From contig NZ_BAABLF010000014.1 of the NCBI RefSeq assembly GCF_039544205.1, positions 62,001-126,000 on the forward strand: a stretch of DNA of 64,000 nt. Direction: 5' to 3'. Numbering within the stretch: position 1 is the stretch's first letter; each line of letters opens with the position of its first letter. Below, in pieces: positions 8,231 to 16,874 of the stretch. Source of the DNA: Ferrimonas gelatinilytica (GTDB taxonomy: Bacteria; Pseudomonadota; Gammaproteobacteria; Enterobacterales; Shewanellaceae). The notes under the pieces were generated by a model. That model made no database searches. It had not been told where the DNA came from and worked only from the letters and a program-made list of their open reading frames with translations. The translations under genes were made by a program, and so were the position numbers.

Positions 8231-10336
8231 TTAGTTACGACCTCGAGATGCACGCATCACCTCAGGCATCACCCGGATTTTGCGCAGTACATTGGCAAAA
8301 TGGACCCGGTTGGCGACAGTGAGGGTCATGTTGATGGCGTAGATCCGTCCGTCTTTGTCTTCGGTGTTCAGATTCTGGATATTGGCGTCGGCGCTGGCGA
8401 CGATGGAGGTCAGCTTGGCCAGCGCACCCTGGTGGTTAATGATCTCCACCCGCAGTTCGGTCACGTACTGGGCGTCCACATCGTCGGTCCACTCCACCGG
8501 CATAAACTTCTCCGGATCGCTCTCCATGCTCTTGACGATGTTGCGGCAGGAGTCGCGATGTACCACCAGCCCTTTGCCAGGACTGATGTGGGCAACCACG
8601 TCATCGCCCTGGATGGGGCGACAGCATTTGGCGAAGGTGACCAGGATCCCCTCGGCGCCCTTGATCGGCAGCTTGGCTTTCTCGTCGTTGCGGGCTGGCT
8701 TCGGGGCATCGTTGCGCAGGCGCTGCGCAACCACCAGGCTCATGACGTCCCCCAGACCAATGGCGGAGAGCAGGTCATCCAGGGTGTCGTAGTTGGAACC
8801 GGCGACCACCGCCTCGATCTGCTTCGGCTCAATGTCGTCCAGGCGCAATTCGCCCAGGGCGTGGTTAAGCAGTCGCCGCCCGAGGTTGATGGACTCGGTC
8901 TGTTCGACGTTCTTCAGCAGTTGTCGGATTTTGGCGCGCGCCTTACCGGAGACCACGAAGTTGAGCCAGGCGGCGTTAGGTCGGGCACCCGGTGCGGTGA
9001 TGATTTCCACCGTCTGCCCGGATTTCAGGGGCTGACTCAGGGGGTAGGCTTTGCGGTTGACCCGGGCACCAACGCACTGGTTTCCGATATCGGTATGGAC
9101 GGCATAGGCAAAGTCCACGGCGGTGGCGCCCACCGGCAGCTCAAGGATGCGCCCCTTGGGCGAGAAAACGTAGATCTCGTCCGGGAACATGTCGTTTTTC
9201 ACCGATTCGATAAACTCGAATGAGTTACCGGCGCTCTGCTGCAGCTCCAGCAGGCTCTGCATCCATTTCCGGGCTCGGATCTGGGTGGTGGTGGCGTTAT
9301 CTTCCTGGTTCTTGTAAAGCCAGTGTGCGGCGACACCCTTATCCGCCATCTGATCCATATCTTCGGTGCGGATCTGGATCTCCACCGGCACCCCATGGGG
9401 GCCGAACAGGGAGGTGTGCAGACTCTGGTAGCCGTTGGCCTTGGGGATAGCGATGTAATCCTTGAAACGGCCAATCATCGGCTTGTAGAGGATGTGCATG
9501 GCGCCCAGCACCCGGTAGCAGGTATCGATGCTGCCCACGGTAATGCGACAGGCGTAGATGTCCATCACCTGGTCAAACTGGATCTCCTTGTTCACCATCT
9601 TGTTGTAGATGGAGTACAGGTTTTTCTCCCGGGTGCGGAGGCGGTAATCGACCCCAAGTTCATCAAGACGGCCGATGATGGCGGCCTCGATATTGGCCAT
9701 GATCTCTTTGCGGTTGCCCCGGGCGGCCGCCACCACCTCTTCCAGTACCCGGTAGCGCATCGGGTACATGGCACGAAAACCCAGGTCTTCCAGTTCATTC
9801 TTGACGTTGTGGATCCCCAGGCGGTTGGCCAGCGGGGCATAGATCTCGAGAGTCTCTCGGGCGATACGACGACGCTTGTCCGGCCTCAGGGCACCGAGGG
9901 TACGCATGTTGTGGGTGCGGTCCGCCAGCTTGATCAGGATGACGCGGATATCCTGCACCATCGCCATCACCATCTTGCGGAAGTTCTCCGCCTGGGCTTC
10001 TTCGCGATCCCGGAACTTAAGCTTGTCGAGTTTGGACACCCCCTCCACCAACTCGGCCACATCTTGGCCGAAGCGTTCGGCCAGGTCGCCATAGGTCAGC
10101 TCGGTGTCTTCGATGACGTCGTGCAGCAGGGCGGCCATCAAGGTCTCATGATCGAGACGCATCTCGGCCAGAAGCCTTGAAACGGCAACAGGGTGGGTAA
10201 TGTAGGGATCGCCGCTGGAACGCATCTGCCCCTCATGGGCATCCCGGGCACAGATATAGGCCTGGGTTAGTTGTTCCACCTGCTCGGGGTTGAGATAACT
10301 GGACGCCAGTTCCTTCAGGCTTTCAAACAGGTACAA
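8231..10336 (-). CDS. spoT: Bifunctional (p)ppGpp synthetase/hydrolase SpoT
   Basis: Makes and degrades the stringent-response alarmone. At 701 residues it is the usual SpoT length (E. coli 702). In order: an HD hydrolase domain with HDVIEDT near residue 72; a RelA/SpoT nucleotidyltransferase domain with RFKDYIAIPKANGYQSLHT near 295; a TGS domain (about 390-450); and a C-terminal zinc-finger/ACT region (CCRPIQGDD near 590, then the ACT repeat after 630). The intact HD motif marks it as hydrolase-competent, unlike RelA. It starts 78 bp after rpoZ across a terminator-like hairpin. Confidence 0.96.
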   Translation of the reverse strand: MYLFESLKELASSYLNPEQVEQLTQAYICARDAHEGQMRSSGDPYITHPVAVSRLLAEMRLDHETLMAALLHDVIEDTELTYGDLAERFGQDVAELVEGVSKLDKLKFRDREEAQAENFRKMVMAMVQDIRVILIKLADRTHNMRTLGALRPDKRRRIARETLEIYAPLANRLGIHNVKNELEDLGFRAMYPMRYRVLEEVVAAARGNRKEIMANIEAAIIGRLDELGVDYRLRTREKNLYSIYNKMVNKEIQFDQVMDIYACRITVGSIDTCYRVLGAMHILYKPMIGRFKDYIAIPKANGYQSLHTSLFGPHGVPVEIQIRTEDMDQMADKGVAAHWLYKNQEDNATTTQIRARKWMQSLLELQQSAGNSFEFIESVKNDMFPDEIYVFSPKGRILELPVGATAVDFAYAVHTDIGNQCVGARVNRKAYPLSQPLKSGQTVEIITAPGARPNAAWLNFVVSGKARAKIRQLLKNVEQTESINLGRRLLNHALGELRLDDIEPKQIEAVVAGSNYDTLDDLLSAIGLGDVMSLVVAQRLRNDAPKPARNDEKAKLPIKGAEGILVTFAKCCRPIQGDDVVAHISPGKGLVVHRDSCRNIVKSMESDPEKFMPVEWTDDVDAQYVTELRVEIINHQGALAKLTSIVASADANIQNLNTEDKDGRIYAINMTLTVANRVHFANVLRKIRVMPEVMRASRGRN

Positions 10337-10365
10337 CGTCGACCTCCAAAATGTAGGCGGGAATG

Positions 10366-10400
10366 CAAAAACGCTGCAGCCCTGGGGAGATGCAGCGTTT
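10366..10400 (-). terminator. Rho-independent terminator/attenuator after rpoZ
   Basis: A 10-bp perfect stem (AAACGCTGCA with TGCAGCGTTT) is followed on the minus strand by a run of T. It sits between the rpoZ stop and the spoT start, so it would partly uncouple spoT from gmk-rpoZ transcription. Confidence 0.75.
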
Positions 10401-10414
10401 GGCCATTACCGGTC

Positions 10415-10693
10415 TTACAGGCTGCGGCCCTCGGCAATGGCGGCCACGGCGGCCAGCTCTGCCGCTTCCTTTTCGCGCTCTGCCTGGCGCTCCTGCTCAT
10501 CCAAAGTGTTGGAGTTGATCAGACCTTGCTCTATCTCCCGCAGGGCGATCACGGTGGACTTGTCGTTCTCTTCGTCGACCAGAGATTCTTTGCCCTGAAT
10601 GGACAGCTGGCGAGCGCGGCGCGCCGCAACCAGGATCAGGTCGAAACGGTTGCCGATCTTATCTACGGCGTCTTCTACAGTAACCCGTGCCAT
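10415..10693 (-). CDS. rpoZ: RNA polymerase omega subunit
   Basis: A 92-residue omega subunit, which aids assembly of RNA polymerase and forms part of ppGpp site 1. It begins MARVTVEDAVDKIGNRFDLI, the invariant omega N-terminus, and contains ARRARQL and the KSTVIALREIE segment. It lies between gmk and spoT, the standard arrangement that places a ppGpp target beside the ppGpp enzyme. Confidence 0.96.
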   Translation of the reverse strand: MARVTVEDAVDKIGNRFDLILVAARRARQLSIQGKESLVDEENDKSTVIALREIEQGLINSNTLDEQERQAEREKEAAELAAVAAIAEGRSL

Positions 10694-10755
10694 TTACGAG
10701 GAACTCCTGTCTATGAGCAATTGAAAAAATGACGCAAAAGTGTACATGAAGTCCG

Positions 10756-11379
10756 CTATTGTGCCAACAGATCTTCTAGCATACCACCGTGTGCTTCCAC
10801 CTGCCTAGCCAAGCGATTGCGCTGGCTGTGGACGATGGTCTGCAGCTCGGTCAGGGCCGTGTCAAACTCGGCATTGACGATGACGTAGTCGAACTCATTG
10901 AAATGACTCATTTCACTGATCGCCTGAGCCATGCGATCCGCGATCACTTCGTCGCTGTCCTGACCCCGGGACCGGAGTCGCTGTTCCAGCTCCGCACGGG
11001 AAGGCGGCAGGATGTAGATCCCGACTGCATCGGGGATCTGTGCCTTGACCTGGCGTGCCCCCTGCCAGTCGATATCGAGAAATACGTCGATGCCCTGATC
11101 CAGGGTTTGCTCAATGGTGATCTTTGAGGTGCCGTAGTAGTTGCCGAACACCTCGGCATATTCGAAAAATGCCGCTTGCTCGATCAGGGCCTTGAACTCA
11201 TCGACGCCGACGAAGTGGTAGTGCTTACCGTCGACCTCTCCGGGGCGCATGGCGCGGGTGGTGGTGGAGACAGAGACCTGCATATCGGCCGGTTGATCCT
11301 TCAACAGGGCGCTGATCAAAGAGGATTTACCGGCGCCACTGGGGGCGGCGAGGATAAACAGATTGCCACGACGAGCCAT
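10756..11379 (-). CDS. gmk: Guanylate kinase
   Basis: Phosphorylates GMP to GDP with ATP. The 207-residue protein has the P-loop APSGAGKSSLI at residues 12-22 and the GMP-binding segment STTTRAMRPGEVDGKHYHFV starting near residue 38. The length matches E. coli Gmk (207). It is the first gene of the gmk-rpoZ block. Confidence 0.96.
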   Translation of the reverse strand: MARRGNLFILAAPSGAGKSSLISALLKDQPADMQVSVSTTTRAMRPGEVDGKHYHFVGVDEFKALIEQAAFFEYAEVFGNYYGTSKITIEQTLDQGIDVFLDIDWQGARQVKAQIPDAVGIYILPPSRAELEQRLRSRGQDSDEVIADRMAQAISEMSHFNEFDYVIVNAEFDTALTELQTIVHSQRNRLARQVEAHGGMLEDLLAQ

Positions 11380-11656
11380 GGTTCGGGTTCCTGCAAACGG
11401 TCATGCCAGCACAGTGTAGGCGGCTTTCGATGAGTAAAGGGGGTCGAGGCGGGGCCTCAACCGTGAAAGTGAGGCGCAAAATTCTACCATGCTGCCCCAC
11501 AGCATCCAAGTCGGGGGCGACTGGGAAGAGGGAGCCGGACACTAAGCCTGGGTTAGTAAAATATCGATTAGGATGATAGATGCTATCCATTTTAAAGCTG
11601 ACTTCTAAGCCTCTAGTATGAAACCAACTTTGGTCATCGAAACGAGGAGCATCTTT

Positions 11657-12136
11657 ATGAATACCAATTTAATCGGTTTGCAGCGAGACGGCGCCGACGC
11701 CCTGTCAGAGCAACTGAACGCCTTGCTGGCCAACTACCAAGTCCTCTACATGAATGTCCGCGGCTTCCACTGGAATGTCCAGGGCGACAACTTCTTTGAG
11801 CTGCACGCCAAGTTTGAAGAGATTTATGACCAGCTGCTGTTAAAGGTCGATGAGTTGGCAGAGCGGATCTTGACTTTGGGCGGCAAGCCGCTGCACGGTT
11901 TTTCCGATTACCTGAGCCGCAGCGAGATCGAAGAGGTGAAAGGCGTGCATAACGGCCATCTCGCGGTAGAGAGTGTGCTCTCCTCTTATAAGCTCCTTCT
12001 GGAACAGCAACGCCGGGTATTGGCGGCGGCGGCAGAGTTGGGCGACGAGGGAACCGTTGCGCTGCTGAGCGACTACATCAGTCAGCAGGAGAAGGAGGTT
12101 TGGATGCTGGCGGCGTACCAGGGGCGCAGCGCCTGA
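11657..12136 (+). CDS. Dps-like ferritin (DNA-protection/mini-ferritin)
   Basis: A 159-residue Dps-family protein expected to form a dodecamer that oxidises and stores iron. The ferroxidase ligands are visible in the first helix and connecting segment: the His of FHWNVQG near residue 38, and the Asp/Glu pattern in FEEIYDQLLLKVDELAERI near 55-75. The N-terminus is short and has no lysine-rich DNA-binding tail, so non-specific DNA binding is uncertain. I chose ATG 11657 (GAGGAGC upstream) over an earlier in-frame ATG at 11618. It is divergent from gmk across a 277-bp gap. Confidence 0.88.
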   Translation: MNTNLIGLQRDGADALSEQLNALLANYQVLYMNVRGFHWNVQGDNFFELHAKFEEIYDQLLLKVDELAERILTLGGKPLHGFSDYLSRSEIEEVKGVHNGHLAVESVLSSYKLLLEQQRRVLAAAAELGDEGTVALLSDYISQQEKEVWMLAAYQGRSA

Positions 12137-12182
12137 TAGGGTGGTGACAGCAAAACACCTGTGGCGCTTTCGAGAACTGCGC

Positions 12183-13712
12183 TCAGGTGGCCTGCTCAGG
12201 CTCGCCGAGCCTGAGCAGTTTCATGAAGAAGTTGACGATAAACAGCACGATGAAGATCGTTACCATCATAGTTAGAGACAGAGTGATGCTGTAAACCGGG
12301 GTGAGATAGAGCGCCCCCGCCGTCATCATCACCAGCATCTGGGCTCCCAGCACTCTCAGCAGCAGATGTTCCGGTGCCGCGAACAGACGCCAGATCAGCA
12401 GGGTGTTGAGAAAGTAAAACAGCCCCAGCTGCCAAGCCTCTGTCAGGGTAGGGAGTATGAACACATACTGCACCAGGCTGAGGATGGAGAAAAAAGTAAA
12501 AGCGGTGAATACATACCGCAGCATTATCCGGGGCATGGCCACCGAAACGTTGGCGTAGACGACGCAAAGTAGCGGAAATAGGATCCCCAGCGGCACCGGC
12601 AGGTAGATCCACAGTGCCAGCCCTGACGCCATGATTAACACGGCAGCCAGAGCCTGGTTTAGGCGGGCTTGGGCGTTCAGCCGCAAAGAGATGCCTGGTA
12701 TGCGTCGGCGTTCGACGCTGCCATCTCCGGGGCGCTGGCCCAAAGCCATCGCCGCTTGGTCGGTGGCCTCGATGAGTTGCCGGTGTGCGGTAACCAGGCC
12801 GGGATGAAGAGTCACAGGGTCGGCAACATCTGCTTCTGTCGACACGTTGGCTTCTTCGAGCTCCAGCGGCTTCCGGCCGCCGTTGTCCGCCATCGTTTTG
12901 AGTGCCAGGAGCTGCCGCTCGGCTTCGGCCAGCTGAACGCGGTACTGCTCCGTTTCAGCCTCGTTGCGGGGAGCGCCCTTCGCCCACAATTGATGGATGT
13001 CAGTGAGCATTGCGGTCGCAGACTCAAGGCTGTCGAGCATCTTGCGCCAGTGCTGTGGCCGGAACCTGAGGATATAGCTTGACCCCAAGGGCAGCTTCAA
13101 CTGCTCCTGCAGCCACTGGTAGTGGATCTTGGCTGCCGGCAGCTCTTCGGTACTCTCTCCCCGTAGGAGATCCCTAAGCGCCCGGATCTGGGCAAGATCT
13201 TTTTCCAGCGCCTCGCTCAGCTGCTGGAAAAATCGACTCTGGGCTGACTCGGGCCAGAGGAAGGTGAACACCAGTGAAAAAACGATGATACCCAGCAGGT
13301 TTTCCTGGATCCGTAGCATCGCCAGGGTAAAGGTGGTGTTGGGGTCGGTCCCACCCATGGCGGCGATCAGTGCACAGATGGTCAGGCTCATCTGGAAGCC
13401 GTAGCCGTAGTAGGGGCAACCACTGAGGTAAACCCAAACCAGGGAGATTAAAAGGAAGCAGGAGATAAACAGCAGGGGCTGCTGGGCAAAGTTGCCCAGC
13501 AACATGAAGGCCATCAAGATCCCCAACACCGTGCCGAATAAACGGTTATAGCCCTTATGCAGCGAGTGACTGCGAGAGTCGGTGATCGCCAGTACGATCA
13601 CCACGATCGCTGCCCAGTAAGGTTTGTTCCACCCGAACCAGAGGGCAATCAGAATCGACAGACTCATTGCCAGGGCAACCTTGATCGCCTCCTTGGTTTG
13701 GGCAGACAGCAT
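12183..13712 (-). CDS. FUSC/AaeB-type inner-membrane efflux protein
   Basis: A 509-residue fusaric-acid-resistance-like (FUSC) protein with two blocks of hydrophobic helices (about 10-165 and 345-500) separated by a soluble cytoplasmic region, the classic FUSC layout. It lies three bases after a membrane-fusion protein gene that itself follows a DUF1656 gene. That matches the AaeX-AaeA-AaeB aromatic-acid efflux type, although AaeB itself is longer. Substrates are probably aromatic carboxylic acids, by analogy only. The 3' end of the gene encodes a perfect 12-bp hairpin (12192-12218). Confidence 0.82.
   Translation of the reverse strand: MLSAQTKEAIKVALAMSLSILIALWFGWNKPYWAAIVVIVLAITDSRSHSLHKGYNRLFGTVLGILMAFMLLGNFAQQPLLFISCFLLISLVWVYLSGCPYYGYGFQMSLTICALIAAMGGTDPNTTFTLAMLRIQENLLGIIVFSLVFTFLWPESAQSRFFQQLSEALEKDLAQIRALRDLLRGESTEELPAAKIHYQWLQEQLKLPLGSSYILRFRPQHWRKMLDSLESATAMLTDIHQLWAKGAPRNEAETEQYRVQLAEAERQLLALKTMADNGGRKPLELEEANVSTEADVADPVTLHPGLVTAHRQLIEATDQAAMALGQRPGDGSVERRRIPGISLRLNAQARLNQALAAVLIMASGLALWIYLPVPLGILFPLLCVVYANVSVAMPRIMLRYVFTAFTFFSILSLVQYVFILPTLTEAWQLGLFYFLNTLLIWRLFAAPEHLLLRVLGAQMLVMMTAGALYLTPVYSITLSLTMMVTIFIVLFIVNFFMKLLRLGEPEQAT
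12192..12218. repeat. Perfect 12-bp inverted repeat inside the 3' end of the FUSC gene
   Basis: CTGCTCAGGCTC and GAGCCTGAGCAG are separated by three bases. This is a very stable hairpin within the last codons of the gene. No T-run follows, so it may stabilise the mRNA 3' end or be fortuitous. Confidence 0.6.
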
Positions 13713-13715
13713 GGG

Positions 13716-14594
13716 TTAATCCTCGGCGGTGACGGATTTTTGGATCTGGATACTGGCGCTGGTTCCCACGCGAAGTTGCAGGGAGGTCGGGACCTGATCA
13801 AGCTTGACCTTGATCGGTACCCGTTGGGCCAGGCGGATCCACTGGAAGTTCGGGTTAACGTTGGGCAGCAGGAAGGCGCCGGTGCTGCCATCTTGCTGGG
13901 CTATCCCGAAACCGATGGTTTCCACGCGGGCCTCCATGGGCAGGTCGGGATGGCTCATCAGCGTTACCACCGCAGCGTCACCGATATCGATGCCGGCCAG
14001 GTCTGTCTCTTTGAAGAATCCCTCGACCCAGAAACTGTCCTCATCAATGAGTGCCACCACAGGCTGGTTGGCCACCACCTGAGCCCCTTCGCGCAGGGTC
14101 AGGTTGGTGATGAAACCATCGGCGGCGGCATACACCTTGGTGTACTCGAGGTTCAGTTTGGCTTCACGCAGCGCCGCCTCCGCAGCCTTGACGTTGGCAT
14201 CCGCGGCTTCGACGGCATTGGCGTAGTTGTTCAATTGCAGTGTGGAGATGGTGCCCGGTTCGCGGCGTTCCAGTTGTATGGCGCGATTGTTCTCGTTTTC
14301 CGTCTTATCCAGCGCCGCTTGGGCTTGCAGCAGGTTGGCTTCGGCCTTGGCGAGGGCCGTTTCGTAGGGCACAGGGTCGATCTCGAACAGCAATTGCCCC
14401 TCCTCTACCCGGCTGTTGTCATCAATATGCAGAGCGATGACCGGGCCGGTTACCCGAGGGGTGATCTGGATAATATGGGCCCTGACCAGGGCATCCCGTG
14501 TCCAGGGATTATCGAGATGGTATTGGTACCGCAGCACCACCAGGGTTGCCGCAATCGCCACCATGATGGCGGTCACCAGAAAACGTTTGATCAC
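13716..14594 (-). CDS. HlyD/AaeA-type periplasmic membrane-fusion protein
   Basis: A 292-residue adaptor with an N-terminal membrane anchor (about residues 3-22), a biotinyl-lipoyl-like half-motif (TPRVTGPVIALHIDDNSRVEEGQLLFEIDP, near 47-75), a coiled-coil hairpin (about 80-145), and a beta-barrel domain. The length and anchor match AaeA/EmrA-type adaptors that join an inner-membrane pump to an outer-membrane channel. It is the middle gene of the DUF1656-MFP-FUSC operon; no outer-membrane factor is encoded nearby. Confidence 0.88.
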   Translation of the reverse strand: MIKRFLVTAIMVAIAATLVVLRYQYHLDNPWTRDALVRAHIIQITPRVTGPVIALHIDDNSRVEEGQLLFEIDPVPYETALAKAEANLLQAQAALDKTENENNRAIQLERREPGTISTLQLNNYANAVEAADANVKAAEAALREAKLNLEYTKVYAAADGFITNLTLREGAQVVANQPVVALIDEDSFWVEGFFKETDLAGIDIGDAAVVTLMSHPDLPMEARVETIGFGIAQQDGSTGAFLLPNVNPNFQWIRLAQRVPIKVKLDQVPTSLQLRVGTSASIQIQKSVTAED

Positions 14595-14607
14595 GACTCA
14601 CTCCTGT

Positions 14608-14820
14608 CTAAGAAGGGATAATAAACGTCCCGATCAGGACGGTATAGATGGCGGTCAGGCTCAGTTCAAACAGGGCCGGAGCGGCAATCACACGGTGCAG
14701 GCCGATGCCAGCCAAGCCCCGGGCGGTGAGCAGGGCGCAGGCGTAAGCGATGGCGATGACCAGCAGCAACGGTGGCAGAAACACATCGCCGAAGGCGATC
14801 TCATGTGGAGCCGAAAACAT
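14608..14820 (-). CDS. DUF1656 small membrane protein (AaeX-like)
   Basis: A 70-residue protein with two predicted transmembrane helices and the DUF1656 opening EIAFGDVFLPPLLL. It is the first gene of the efflux operon, 13 bp ahead of the membrane-fusion gene, exactly as aaeX precedes aaeA in E. coli. Its role in the pump is unknown. Translation begins at ATG 14820. Confidence 0.85.
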   Translation of the reverse strand: MFSAPHEIAFGDVFLPPLLLVIAIAYACALLTARGLAGIGLHRVIAAPALFELSLTAIYTVLIGTFIIPS

Positions 14821-14984
14821 ATCAAGGACCTTGGTTTAAGGCGACTAAGCACGGATGGGGAACCCGAACATCAGTTTAGCAGACTCGGCTTTGAGAAAAA
14901 CTTAATAGAGATCGCGGAGTTGGGATTTCTAACGCGCAGGCGAGGAGGTGTGACCCGGCCTGCGCTGGGGGTGGGGGGAGGGAA

Positions 14985-15004
14985 TTATTCGATATTCTGG
15001 ATCT
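14985..15004. repeat. Distal attachment site of the island (remnant of yicC 3' end)
   Basis: TTATTCGATATTCTGGATCT here matches the yicC end at 34278-34297 with two differences, both at third codon positions of the encoded IQNIE-stop. It marks the island/chromosome junction next to the efflux operon. Confidence 0.85.
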
Positions 15005-15075
15005 TAATGTTGATTTTGAACAAAAAACCAAGCTCATGCAGGATTTTGACTGGAGGAGTTGAGTGATTTCCAAAC

Positions 15076-15097
15076 TCACTACCCGATTTGCTACCCA
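15076..15097. repeat. Putative integrase arm-type site, left end
   Basis: Contains two tandem CTACCC boxes (GGGTAG on the other strand). It is identical in 21 of 22 bases and in orientation to 34149-34170 near the other end. It lies about 70 bp inside the attachment repeat, as expected for arm sites. Confidence 0.55.
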
Positions 15098-15156
15098 TTA
15101 GTGAAGTGCATATGACGTTATGCAACTCAGGCTTCCTGAACAACCCATTGTTGTTC

Positions 15157-15498
15157 TTAGCGCCTTTCCCAGGCTGCCACTATGTGGGTTGGTTTCATCT
15201 CGGCCTTGTGAGGACTCCATGAATGAACCTTACCCACCAGATCACTAGGGCTTAAAACGCCTTCTGACTCTGGTGTCGCTACCCAATAAACGGTCGATAG
15301 TAGTTCCATACCGCCTTGAGATTCAAAGCCTTCAATCAGCTGAGCGACACGCTCGAAGCGTTGCTTAGTGTCAGCGTGATGCTCTAGATAACTTCGTGCC
15401 TCTTGGGCAGCTTCTGGCTTAAGTTCAATTGGCGTTTCCGGCTTGTTGTGCCCATCGCTACAGCCAGTGATGGAATGCCCTTCCATTCGGTTGAGCAC
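15157..15498 (-). pseudogene. C-terminal fragment resembling DarG-type macrodomain antitoxin
   Basis: A 113-codon open frame whose middle part (RFERVAQLIEGFESQGGMELL, then STVYWVA, and a final HSWSPHKAEMKPTHIVAAWERR) resembles the C-terminal domain of DarG, the antitoxin that binds and reverses the DNA-ADP-ribosylating toxin DarT. The macrodomain that should precede it is missing, and no darT lies upstream. The expected last few residues after AWER are also lost. I therefore call it a decayed remnant near the island's left end. The family match is from memory of the sequence pattern, so it needs a profile search. Confidence 0.45.
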
Positions 15499-15655
15499 CT
15501 GGCGGAGAACATCTGCACAAGGTCACAGAGTGATCGGTGGGTCAATCACTCGTAGAAGTTGGGCAAGAAACGTTCATGATCTTGCTATGACTGTAGATGA
15601 GATGTTTGACCTGGAGGCTTTGGTGTACTCAGCCAGGATTAGATAATAATAAGTA

Positions 15656-15677
15656 CGGGGCCTGTGTATGGGCCCCG
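15656..15677 (-). terminator. Hairpin downstream of the EKA-repeat gene
   Basis: CGGGGCC and GGCCCCG arms with an eight-base loop, followed on the minus strand by the T-rich TACTTATTATTATC. It is positioned to end transcription of the gene at 15731-16057. Confidence 0.5.
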
Positions 15678-15730
15678 ATACTATGGCTGTTCAGCGTACT
15701 GAAGATAAAGTATTAAATTAAGTGTAATAA

Positions 15731-16057
15731 TTAGTCCTTAAAAGCTGTAATCATGAGCGAGATGATTGCAGAGATCATGAGAACTCTTGGGATTGCGGCA
15801 GATAGGCAGTAACTTGAATAACAACTTCCGTAAAAACTTTGATTGAGAATCAAAACAACTAAAAGTGTTGGTAGGAATACTAATATCCACTCTAGAATGA
15901 AATTTTTTTGAAATGATTGATGAGTATTTTCCTTTGTTGACTTGTTATTACTAATGCTATCTTTGTTCAATGTTATCTTATTCTCTGCCTTCTCTGCCTT
16001 CTCTGCCTTCTCTGCCTTCTCTGCCTTCTCTNCTCTTGAAGCCTCAAAAGCATTCAA
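15731..16057 (-). CDS. Small membrane protein with N-terminal EKA tandem repeat (hypothetical)
   Basis: A 108-codon AT-rich gene. The start (MNAFEAS) is followed by an ambiguous codon, because base 16032 is N, then five EKA repeats encoded by a 9-bp tandem DNA repeat. A polar Asn/Ser/Lys stretch follows, then two transmembrane helices (about residues 56-75 and 87-105). I recognise no family. Copy-number change would alter length by whole codons without frameshift. Base composition differs strongly from the flanking host genes. The N may mark an assembly problem, so the start and repeat count are uncertain. Confidence 0.5.
   Translation of the reverse strand: MNAFEASRXEKAEKAEKAEKAEKAENKITLNKDSISNNKSTKENTHQSFQKNFILEWILVFLPTLLVVLILNQSFYGSCYSSYCLSAAIPRVLMISAIISLMITAFKD
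15984..16028. repeat. 9-bp tandem repeat, five perfect copies
   Basis: The unit TCTGCCTTC on the plus strand (reading as Glu-Lys-Ala on the minus strand) is repeated five times head to tail. The ambiguous base at 16032 lies in the next, degenerate unit. Confidence 0.9.
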
Positions 16058-16521
16058 AATTCGAGTCGCTAGTGCTGATTATTGAACAGGGATGCAGCTC
16101 AATAAATCTGGCAGATGGAAAAGCAACAGTTATGCCATGATTATTAATTGATTCAATTCTTCATACGCCGAGTTCGTGCTGTTTTACGTGTCGAACGGTC
16201 TGCCCAACTTTCATGTACGCCTCATAGTTTGATATATATGAATATATGCAATATTGGATCTGAACATCAATCAACGCAAGCACTAGTTGTAAATGATCTT
16301 AGCTTTGCTTTAAAAGTGCTATGGATAATTGAATGGTCGAAAACTCTATGAATTTACAGCCTACTATTCTAGAGAATGGATATTAATATCTACGTCATTT
16401 AATTTTCAGGTCCTCGGTGATTAATGGGCTTCACAATAAACAATTCGAGTGAAGTCTGATAGTGATATTTCAATCGTTAAATAGTCTCTGTATACGCGCT
16501 GATAGCGCAGAAAAGTCTCCT
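16058..16521. other. AT-rich stretch without a convincing gene
   Basis: About 460 bp of low-GC island DNA. Short open frames are present, one of 67 codons at 16148-16351, but none has a good ribosome-binding site, coding character or recognisable family. It separates the EKA-repeat gene from a transposase fragment and looks like decayed sequence. Confidence 0.6.
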
Positions 16522-16794
16522 TTAGGTAATCCAGATAATCTGAAATGCTCCATCAATTCCATTGCTCTGAGTCGTTGCAGGGGAGATAAGGCGATGCTCA
16601 ATACCATGGTCTGTGCACTCCGTGTCGAATTCATGGTCACTGGTCGGCTGCCGCTGGCCTGTAGCGAAGAAACAGTCGGTGAACTCTTTGCCATCATCAG
16701 TCAGAGTCGTTTTGATGATGAACTTGGCTACCCAGTACTCGAGAGTACAGAAATCTCGATGTAGAGCAATCAAGCCATTCATGTTGGGCCTCAA
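16522..16794 (-). pseudogene. IS481-type transposase fragment
   Basis: A 90-codon frame preserves pieces of the integrase-core domain of IS481-family transposases: LTDDGKEFTDCFF (second catalytic Asp region) and HGIEHRLISPATTQSNGID, which corresponds to the family's GIEHRL-PxTPQTNGMVERFNG segment. The expected catalytic-Glu motif is corrupted, the N-terminal half is missing, and no inverted repeats are evident. It is a decayed insertion-sequence remnant just downstream of hsdR. Confidence 0.7.
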
Positions 16795-16874
16795 TAAACA
16801 GCCTTAATATTTTACCTACCAAAAATATTAACATAGCAAAAGCAATTATTTGTGTGAGCAATAAAATGTGTGAA

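Noticed and set aside
15984..16028. 9-bp tandem units considered as a CRISPR or iteron array
   Set aside because: Units are contiguous without spacers and in frame with a coding sequence, so neither a CRISPR nor an origin iteron array.
16148..16351. A 67-codon plus-strand frame in the AT-rich island end
   Set aside because: No ribosome-binding site, mixed composition and no family; treated as decayed sequence.
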